Assembly (NCBI GenBank): GCA_030832185.1
Contig: JAURJQ010000030.1
Coordinates: 1-53,724, forward strand
Length of the DNA stretch: 53,724 nucleotides
Source of the DNA: Chitinophagales bacterium
GTDB lineage: Bacteria; Bacteroidota; Bacteroidia; Chitinophagales; JADJOU01
Direction: 5' to 3'
Shown: piece after piece, positions 47,154 through 53,724 of the stretch
Numbering within the stretch: the stretch's first letter is position 1
Layout of the letters: each line of letters starts with the position of its first letter
Position numbers and translations under genes: made by a program
Notes under the pieces: generated by a model
What the model saw: only the letters and a program-made list of their open reading frames with translations
Told to the model about the DNA's origin: nothing
Databases searched by the model: none

Positions 47154-47161
47154 TATTTTTG
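47154..47161 (+). promoter_or_regulatory. -7 box before the cysteine desulfurase
   Basis: TATTTTTG matches TAnnTTTG and lies 26 bp before the ATG at 47188. No TTG is present at the usual spacing. Confidence 0.45.
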
Positions 47162-47187
47162 TATTCTTTTTATTCTTTTTTCTTTTC

Positions 47188-48327
47188 ATGACTCGAGTCT
47201 TTTTTGATAATGCAGCTACTACACCTATTCATCCAGAAGTGGTCATGGTAATGGCAAAATGTCTTAGCGACGTATACGGCAATCCTTCTTCCACGCATTC
47301 CTATGGCAGAGAGGCGAAGGGTCAGCTAGAAGAGTCTAGACGAAGCATAGCTAAAATCTTAGGGGCTAAGCCATCTGAGATTTTTTTTACCTCATGTGGC
47401 ACAGAGAGCAATAATACCATACTGCGCAGCGCAGTTCGAAATGCAGAAATTTCCGAAATATGGACGACGCCTATCGAGCACCCTTCTATTTTCCAGACTT
47501 CTCAGCATATTTGTAGCGATATACCAGTTCGATATTTAGAGCTAAATCCAAACGGAAGCGTTAATTTAGGTAGTCTAGAAAAAGACTTGATTGCAGTTAG
47601 TAAAAAAGTCTTGGTATCTGTGATGCACGCGAATAATGAAGTTGGTGTTCTCAATGATTTAAAAGCAATTAGCGAATTATGTCAAAAATATCATGCCCTT
47701 TTGCATAGCGATATGGTTCAGACTATGGGTCATTTGCCCATTAATTACCAAGAAATAAAAGTAGATTTCGCCTCAGCTTCAGCGCATAAGTTTCATGGGC
47801 CTAAAGGGGTCGGTTTTATGTTCATTCGTCAGCCAAATCAAATAGAGTCTTTTATAACAGGTGGTTCGCAAGAGCGTGGCAATAGAAGTGGTACTGAAAA
47901 TTTAGCCTCTATTGTAGGGATGACTAAAGCTTTGGAATTAGCAACTGCTAATATACCACAAGATATCAATCACTTGAATCATTTGCGCACTAAGCTCATA
48001 TCTAAACTGAAAGCCAGTTTCCCTACTATGAGTTTTCTTACGGAGCTAGACCAGAGTCTTTGTACTATTGTTTCTGCCGTTTTTCCACCAGAATTTGATA
48101 GTGAGATGCTTTTATTTCAGCTAGACATGAAAGGGATAGCGTGTAGCGGAGGGAGCGCTTGCAGTAGTGGAGCTAATAAAGCATCGCATGTTCTAGCCCA
48201 CTTCCAGCTGCCTGAGGGTTCTAAAGTGGTTCGTTTTAGCTTCTCCAAATTCAATACTGAAAAAGAAATTGATTTCTGTATAGAGGGAATAAAGCAGATT
48301 GCTAGCGAACGCGGTCAAAACTGCTAG
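47188..48327 (+). CDS. Cysteine desulfurase (NifS/IscS family)
   Basis: This 379-residue aminotransferase-class V enzyme binds PLP through Lys201 in SASAHKFHGPKG. The catalytic Cys325 lies in GGSACSSGANK. HANNEVGVL and GNRSGTENLASIVG are conserved PLP-binding parts. It takes sulfur from cysteine for iron-sulfur clusters or tRNA thiolation. No scaffold (iscU) or suf genes are next to it, so it may serve tRNA thiolation. The M16 peptidase gene starts 10 bp after its stop. Confidence 0.88.
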   Translation: MTRVFFDNAATTPIHPEVVMVMAKCLSDVYGNPSSTHSYGREAKGQLEESRRSIAKILGAKPSEIFFTSCGTESNNTILRSAVRNAEISEIWTTPIEHPSIFQTSQHICSDIPVRYLELNPNGSVNLGSLEKDLIAVSKKVLVSVMHANNEVGVLNDLKAISELCQKYHALLHSDMVQTMGHLPINYQEIKVDFASASAHKFHGPKGVGFMFIRQPNQIESFITGGSQERGNRSGTENLASIVGMTKALELATANIPQDINHLNHLRTKLISKLKASFPTMSFLTELDQSLCTIVSAVFPPEFDSEMLLFQLDMKGIACSGGSACSSGANKASHVLAHFQLPEGSKVVRFSFSKFNTEKEIDFCIEGIKQIASERGQNC

Positions 48328-48337
48328 CATTAACTTT

Positions 48338-49567
48338 ATGCGTCATATTAGATTTGCCAATGGCTTAGAACTTATAGTCCATACCGATGTCCGATTGAAA
48401 AATACGGTTTTGAATATTTTATATAAGGTCGGCAGTGCTCAAGAAGACAAGAGTCAGACAGGGTTAGCTCATTTTTTAGAGCATATTATGTTCGAGGGTA
48501 GTAAAGCCTTTCCTAATTTTGATGAGGAACTCCAAACTATGATGGCGGAGAATAATGCTTTTACCGGGCAGGATTATACATGCTATTACGAGGTTTTTCC
48601 TCATCGATATTTTAAACGAGTTTTGCAAATAGAAATGGATCGAATGTGCCATTTGTCTATTAAGACTAAGAGTGTGCAGCTTCAGTCCAGTGTCATACAA
48701 GAAGAATTTAAAGAAACATCTATTCACCCACCTTTGGCTGATGTATGGCACCATTTACAAAAACTATGCTTTAAAAATACATATCAATGGCCTGTGATTG
48801 GCAAGAATCTAGCTCATATAGCATCTATTGATAAGGCCAGCTTAAAGCGATTTTACAAAAACTTCTATCAACCATCCAATGCTATTCTGACTATTATTAC
48901 AGCATTGGATGATGAAACTATTATCGCAGACGTGGAGCAGGTTTTTAGGACAAATCAGCAGTCGTTATATACTGCACCAGAGATAGAAATGACCCGAAAT
49001 GATAGAGCGACAGGTTATAAGCGCTTGATCAGATCTAATATTGCTACACCCCATTTTTATCTGGCTTTTCATATAGAAGATTTTGCTAGCCGAGCTTATT
49101 TCCTATCGGATATGCTGAGTGATTTATTGACCAATGGAGAATCATCACTTCTATACAAAGCACTTATTTTAGACTCTAAATTATGCACAGATGTCACATC
49201 GTATACCACGGATAACATACATTGTAATTTATTGATTATTGAAGGCAAATTATTTTCAGGTGCTGACTTTGAGGACGTATATCTTGCTATAAAAAAAGCA
49301 TTTAAACATTTGATAGAAAATGGGTTGACAAAATCTAGATTCGAAACATTGCACAACAAAGCACTCTCTTATTGGAGTTTTTATCATTACAATACCGCGC
49401 ACTTGGCGCAGAATATGGCTATATTTTATCAAGCTAGGAGTGTTATGGATATCCATAAATATATAGCAGAGATTTATCATTCCATAGGAAAAAAAGATTT
49501 AGAGAATCATATAGCTAATTTTCTGCGTCTGGATAAAACTAGTCGATTAGAATATATGCCTAAATAG
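48338..49567 (+). CDS. M16-family zinc peptidase
   Basis: With the ATG at 48338 this is a 409-residue protein. HFLEH (His45, Glu48, His49) is the inverted zinc motif of M16 peptidases, and a downstream Glu (VIQEEFKE) is the third ligand. A TTG 39 bp upstream would overlap the previous gene, but the family pattern MRHIRFANGLELIV starts at the ATG. M16 proteins cut small peptides or processing sites and often act in pairs. No second M16 gene is adjacent. Confidence 0.85.
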   Translation: MRHIRFANGLELIVHTDVRLKNTVLNILYKVGSAQEDKSQTGLAHFLEHIMFEGSKAFPNFDEELQTMMAENNAFTGQDYTCYYEVFPHRYFKRVLQIEMDRMCHLSIKTKSVQLQSSVIQEEFKETSIHPPLADVWHHLQKLCFKNTYQWPVIGKNLAHIASIDKASLKRFYKNFYQPSNAILTIITALDDETIIADVEQVFRTNQQSLYTAPEIEMTRNDRATGYKRLIRSNIATPHFYLAFHIEDFASRAYFLSDMLSDLLTNGESSLLYKALILDSKLCTDVTSYTTDNIHCNLLIIEGKLFSGADFEDVYLAIKKAFKHLIENGLTKSRFETLHNKALSYWSFYHYNTAHLAQNMAIFYQARSVMDIHKYIAEIYHSIGKKDLENHIANFLRLDKTSRLEYMPK

Positions 49568-49747
49568 ATCACTTAGATTAATTCCAAAATAAATCTATAG
49601 CTAAAATTACACCACCTTGGTACGCTTTTAATAGATTGCCAGAAATTGTTTGGTTATTTGTTATATAACAAAAAAGTTTATTTATCTTATTAAATGACTA
49701 TGTTGAGCATAGTAATCCCTATATTTACATCTTTTTATCACAAATTT

Positions 49748-52228
49748 ATGTTTTCGTTTAAAAAACTAGGATCTACTTTCATTTTTATTTCAGTTTTCTT
49801 TGTCTTATCTTCTCAGACTATGGTAAAAGGTCGCATATTGGATGCTAAGACTAAGGCTCCACTGCCTTACTGTACTATTTATTTTGCAGGAAAGAAAATA
49901 GGTGCCAAATCTGATAACTATGGAAATTTCACTATTAGGTCTCCAAAAGAGGAGACTGTAGTTTTTATTTCTTATTTAGGATATGAAACCAAGGAAGTGA
50001 AAATCTACGGATCTGATTTCAAAACAGATATACTCTTGGCAGAAAAATCAAGAAAGAAACAAACGGTAGATATAAAGGGTTCCCGAAAAATGGTCAAAGA
50101 TACCTTAGCCATTCGAATTATTAGAAATGTCATTAAGAATAAGGATAAAAATAAACCGAGCGCTTTAGAGTCTGTGCAGTATGATAAGTATTCTAAGTTT
50201 GAGCTCTCTGTAGCGAATATAGATAGTCTCATCGGAAGTAATTTTTTAACTAAGCCTATAGAGTATCTTCTAAAGTATCAATCAGTAACACCAGACGGTG
50301 AGCGCTATAGTCCTATATTGCTTAGAGAGACCTCTGCCAAAGTATTTCAAAAAGGCAAGAAAACTCATACTGAAGTCATAGGGGTCAATGATACAAAACT
50401 ATTCGATAATGAAAGTATTTACGCCTTAGTTGAGCAGTCGTTCGAAGACTATAACGTATATGACAATCAACTAATCATAGCTAATAAATCACTCGCAGGA
50501 CCAGCTGCTACATCCGCACTTTTATTCTATCGCTACTATGTAGATGATAGTTTCGAGGTGGAGGGTGTAAAAAATTATCAAATGTCTTTCGCTCCTATTA
50601 GCAAAGAAGATTTTGGTTTTACTGGAAAATTTGTTGTAGAAGAAGGTTCATGGGCTATCAAAGATATTCAGATGTATCTTGATAAGCGTGCGAATATTAA
50701 CTGGGTGAATCACTTCGCTATAGCACAATCGTTTAAAAAAGTGGAGGGTAAATGGCTTAGAAATAGAGACGAAAAAGATGTCGCCTTGGCCATTTCTAAA
50801 TCTAAAAAGCGAATAAAGGTGCGGTTTAGACAGACAGATATTCAATCTAATCATATTGTCAATCAGCTTATTTCAGACGATATATTCCAAGGAGATGAGG
50901 TGATAAGACTTCAAGGATATAATAAGAGAACCGATTCATTCTGGATAGCTTCCAGAGGCGAGAAATTGAGCGATTTTGAAGCGGGTATTTATAAGCGCAC
51001 AGATACATTCAGAAGATCTAGACAATATAAAACACTCTATTATTTTGGCCGCGTAGGTACCACTGCATTTTTTCCTATTCCTCCAGCGAACTGGGAAATA
51101 GGCCGTGCTTATAAATTCGTAAGCTGGAATGAATATGAAGGCACTAGATTGAGATTAGGAGCTAGAATGGTCTTTGATTCATTTAAACGATTTAATATCG
51201 GTGGTCATATAGCATATGGCACTGAGGATGGATTATTAAAATATGGATTTGAGAGTTTTTTTAATCTACCTTCTAAAAATCTTTTGTTTCATCAATTGAC
51301 GGTCAGTGTCATGCATGATTATCAGCGTATGGGAGACGCAGAATCTATATTAGATTTTGATAATATCATCATGTCTGTATTTCGCAAGCCGGGCAATAGA
51401 ATTAGAGATATTGTGTTGAAAGATCAGATTAGAATTAACTGGGTCAAGGAGTGGAAGCGAGGGGAGGAAACTCAGCTAGGTATTGAAAATACTTCATTCT
51501 TTTCTAATTCATTCTTTAAATTTGATGAAATCATGGCGGATGGTTCTATCGTACCAAGGGATAAACTCAATACGTTTCGAATCAATGCATCCTATAGATT
51601 TGCGATGAAAGAACCCGTATTTAGAAATCCATTTAAGCGTATTAGATTGAAAAGTATTCGACCTATTTTTGAGGTAGGTTCATCCATTGGTCTCAAGGGC
51701 TTCTTGAACTCAGATTATAGCTTCTTGAAAATGCGCGCTACAGCTAGACAGCAAGTCCCATATGTATTCGGTCAGTTTAGATATAATTTGACAGCAGGTA
51801 AAATATTCGGACGGGTTCCTTATATCGATATCGAACAGTTCGGAGGTAATAACGGATTGATAAAAGATGTCAATCGATTTTTCCTAATGAATGAAACGGA
51901 ATATAGTGCGGATATGTATGCGCAGCTCTTCATGTCACAACATTTTCAAGGATACTTTTTCAATAAAATCCCATTACTAAAAAAACTAGGATGGAGAGAG
52001 AATGTTTATTTCCGCGCAGCTGTAGGTTCTATCGAAGATAACAATCGCAATTATTTCCGTATACCAAATCAGATGAGTGCACCAGAAAGCATCTATATGG
52101 AGACGGGTTTCGGTATTTCCAATGTATTCAAATTTTTCGAAATACATAGTATCTGGAGATTGACGCAGCACGATAAACCAACTACCAGAAAATGGGGAAT
52201 GTTAATTGGCGCCTTCTTTGAGTTGTAG
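49748..52228 (+). CDS. DUF5686 outer-membrane protein with CarboxypepD-reg-like domain
   Basis: With the ATG at 49748 this is a protein of about 826 residues with a signal peptide (MFSFKKLGSTFIFISVFFVLSSQ). A carboxypeptidase-D regulatory-like domain follows (VKGRILDAKTKAPLPYCTIYF...GNFTIRSP...VVFISYLGYETKEV), then a long beta-barrel-like DUF5686 region. It is a Bacteroidota outer-membrane family of unknown function. The frame is open from an ATG at 49694, but the signal peptide fits the later ATG. rnhB starts 33 bp after it. Confidence 0.8.
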   Translation: MFSFKKLGSTFIFISVFFVLSSQTMVKGRILDAKTKAPLPYCTIYFAGKKIGAKSDNYGNFTIRSPKEETVVFISYLGYETKEVKIYGSDFKTDILLAEKSRKKQTVDIKGSRKMVKDTLAIRIIRNVIKNKDKNKPSALESVQYDKYSKFELSVANIDSLIGSNFLTKPIEYLLKYQSVTPDGERYSPILLRETSAKVFQKGKKTHTEVIGVNDTKLFDNESIYALVEQSFEDYNVYDNQLIIANKSLAGPAATSALLFYRYYVDDSFEVEGVKNYQMSFAPISKEDFGFTGKFVVEEGSWAIKDIQMYLDKRANINWVNHFAIAQSFKKVEGKWLRNRDEKDVALAISKSKKRIKVRFRQTDIQSNHIVNQLISDDIFQGDEVIRLQGYNKRTDSFWIASRGEKLSDFEAGIYKRTDTFRRSRQYKTLYYFGRVGTTAFFPIPPANWEIGRAYKFVSWNEYEGTRLRLGARMVFDSFKRFNIGGHIAYGTEDGLLKYGFESFFNLPSKNLLFHQLTVSVMHDYQRMGDAESILDFDNIIMSVFRKPGNRIRDIVLKDQIRINWVKEWKRGEETQLGIENTSFFSNSFFKFDEIMADGSIVPRDKLNTFRINASYRFAMKEPVFRNPFKRIRLKSIRPIFEVGSSIGLKGFLNSDYSFLKMRATARQQVPYVFGQFRYNLTAGKIFGRVPYIDIEQFGGNNGLIKDVNRFFLMNETEYSADMYAQLFMSQHFQGYFFNKIPLLKKLGWRENVYFRAAVGSIEDNNRNYFRIPNQMSAPESIYMETGFGISNVFKFFEIHSIWRLTQHDKPTTRKWGMLIGAFFEL

Positions 52229-52261
52229 AAATAGGTTGAATAGATTTAAATATCTTTAATC

Positions 52262-52870
52262 ATGCTAATAGCCAGGCACGACGGCGAATATAAACATCAA
52301 GTAGGTTGTGATGAGGCTGGCAGAGGCTGTCTAGCGGGTCCTGTGGTAGCATCGGCAGTTCTATTGCCAGAGGATTATTCTAATTCCGCCTTAGATGATA
52401 GTAAGAAGTTGTCTGCAAAACTGCGGGAACAATTGCGCCATGATATTATGCAAAATGCCCTAGCTTATGGCATAGGTATCGTAAGTCATGAGGAAATAGA
52501 TGAGATTAATATCCTCCAAGCTTCTTTTTTGGCAATGCATAGAGCCATTGATCAGATAAAAATGAAAGTGGATGTGCTCCTCATAGATGGAAATCGCTTC
52601 AAACCCTATAAGTCTATTCCTCACTATTGCATCATTCGCGGAGATGGAATTTATCAAAGCATAGCTGCCGCCGCTATTCTGGCTAAGACGCATAGAGATG
52701 ACCTGATGCGATCGCTACATGTGGATTTTCCAGACTATTCCCTTGATAAAAATAAAGGTTATGCCAGTGCAGACCATATAGCTGCTATAGAAAAATTGGG
52801 TTATTCACCTATCCACAGGAAAACTTTTAGACTGAAGAAATTGTCCAAGCAGCTATATTTGTTTGAATAG
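52262..52870 (+). CDS. rnhB: Ribonuclease HII
   Basis: This 202-residue enzyme has VGCDEAGRGCLAGPV with the acidic pair Asp17 and Glu18, and LLIDGNRF with Asp109. The later HRDDLMR region supplies a fourth acidic residue. It nicks RNA-DNA hybrids and removes single ribonucleotides from DNA. A near-consensus -7 box (TATCTTTA, 52251-52258) lies just upstream. dnaG begins 21 bp after its stop. Confidence 0.93.
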   Translation: MLIARHDGEYKHQVGCDEAGRGCLAGPVVASAVLLPEDYSNSALDDSKKLSAKLREQLRHDIMQNALAYGIGIVSHEEIDEINILQASFLAMHRAIDQIKMKVDVLLIDGNRFKPYKSIPHYCIIRGDGIYQSIAAAAILAKTHRDDLMRSLHVDFPDYSLDKNKGYASADHIAAIEKLGYSPIHRKTFRLKKLSKQLYLFE

Positions 52871-52891
52871 ATAGAATGAATGATATAATCG

Positions 52892-53724
52892 GTGATAAAA
52901 AATAGTTCCATACAGCAGGTCATGGATACCATGCGAGTAGACGAGGTGCTCGGAGATTTTCTGAATCTCAAGCGGCGTGGCACCAATCTTCTTGCCAATT
53001 GTCCTTTTCACGATGAGAAGACACCATCATTTACTATATCCCCAACTAAGGGTATTTATAAGTGCTTCGGCTGCGGTAAATCAGGAAATAGTGTCACCTT
53101 TCTAATGGAGCATGAGAATATTAGTTATATAGAAGCTATACGACATCTAGCTAAGAAATATAATATAACACTAGAAGAAACTGAGGCTAGTGGAGAGGAG
53201 ATTCAAAAGAGTCAAGAACGGGAATCCCTTTTTATTCTAAATGAATATGCCAATAAATATTTTCAAGCCAATCTCCATGATACTGAAATCGGAAAGACGC
53301 TAGCTCTTTCATATTTCAAAGAAAGGGGCTTTTCTGAAAAGACTATACGTGATTTTCAGCTAGGCTACTGTCTAGATATGCGAGATGAACTCTATAAAAA
53401 TCTCAAGCGAGATGGCTTTAAAGAAGACTATATAGTGAAGCTAGGTCTAGCTAAAAAATACGAAGATGAGAGCTGGAGAGATTTTTTTCGCGGTCGCATT
53501 ATTTTTCCCATTCATAATCTATCTGGCAAGGTCATAGGCTTTGGTGGTCGAGTGATGGGCAATGCGGATAAGACGGCGAAGTATATCAATAGTCCTGAGA
53601 GTGAAATATATCATAAGAGTCATGTGCTCTATGGTATGCACCTGGCCAAGCGAGCAATACCAAAGGAAAACTATTGCATACTGGTAGAGGGCTATACCGA
53701 TGTGATATCACTCTATCAGGCTGG
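52892..53724 (+). CDS. dnaG: DNA primase, N-terminal part (runs off the window)
   Basis: A frame open from a GTG at 52892 to the window end encodes at least 277 residues. It starts MIKNSSIQQVMDTMRVDEVLG and has the zinc-binding motif CPFHDEKTPSF...CFGCGKSGNS (CHC2 type). The primase core and TOPRIM domain start follow (VIGFGGRVMG, AKYINSPES, LVEGYTDVISL). It makes RNA primers for replication. The C-terminal domain is beyond the window. An ATG 30 bases downstream is possible but would cut the conserved start. Confidence 0.92.
   Translation, partial: MIKNSSIQQVMDTMRVDEVLGDFLNLKRRGTNLLANCPFHDEKTPSFTISPTKGIYKCFGCGKSGNSVTFLMEHENISYIEAIRHLAKKYNITLEETEASGEEIQKSQERESLFILNEYANKYFQANLHDTEIGKTLALSYFKERGFSEKTIRDFQLGYCLDMRDELYKNLKRDGFKEDYIVKLGLAKKYEDESWRDFFRGRIIFPIHNLSGKVIGFGGRVMGNADKTAKYINSPESEIYHKSHVLYGMHLAKRAIPKENYCILVEGYTDVISLYQA

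Overview
The window looks like chromosomal DNA of a low-GC Bacteroidota. The evidence is a gliding/type IX secretion gene (gldC), a secreted protein with a type IX C-terminal sorting domain, two PorG-like (DUF6089) outer-membrane proteins, Bacteroidota-type promoters (TTG ... TAnnTTTG) in front of many genes, almost no Shine-Dalgarno sequences, and many TTG/GTG starts. I cannot name a genus.

Layout. (1) 1-10.6 kb is a surface-glycan cluster. It holds the end of a HisH-like glutaminase, a HisF-like protein and an N-acetyl sugar amidotransferase (a WbuX/Y/Z-type sugar-amidination trio), then a methyltransferase, an asparagine synthase and two glycosyltransferases. Two DUF4143-type ATPases, a truncated third copy, two three-unit arrays of 32-bp-period repeats and a 5' scrap of a second asnB are interleaved with these genes. 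(2) 10.7-13.4 kb, minus strand: another methyltransferase, a ParE-type toxin-antitoxin pair and dihydrolipoyl dehydrogenase. (3) 13.8-18.3 kb: penicillin-binding protein 1A, gldC and a membrane histidine kinase. (4) 18.5-26.4 kb, housekeeping: tRNA-Leu(UAG), tig-clpP-clpX, a minus-strand M3 peptidase, and divergent rbfA-ligA. (5) 26.4-34.2 kb: a class II Fic protein, a CBS protein, cdsA and a CPBP protease, dusB, an OmpA-like protein, a DUF3109 protein, and an MbnP/MbnH-like lipoprotein and di-heme pair. (6) 34.4-42.7 kb: RlmD-type RNA methyltransferase, a type IX secreted protein, queD, a large FG-GAP/ASPIC protein divergent from a vanadium-haloperoxidase/PAP2 enzyme, and an Fe-S Rrf2 regulator. 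(7) 43.2-53.7 kb: fumC, two divergent DUF6089 paralogues, cysteine desulfurase, an M16 peptidase, a DUF5686 protein, rnhB and the first part of dnaG.

Most of the window is ordinary. The least explained part is 3.0-8.3 kb. There the DUF4143 ATPase genes carry their own upstream repeat arrays, one copy has lost its ATPase part but kept its repeats, and the neighbouring asnB carries a heptanucleotide repeat that could shift its reading frame. The MbnP/MbnH pair, the haloperoxidase/FG-GAP pair and the palindromes around the pbp1A and fic promoters are also worth a look.
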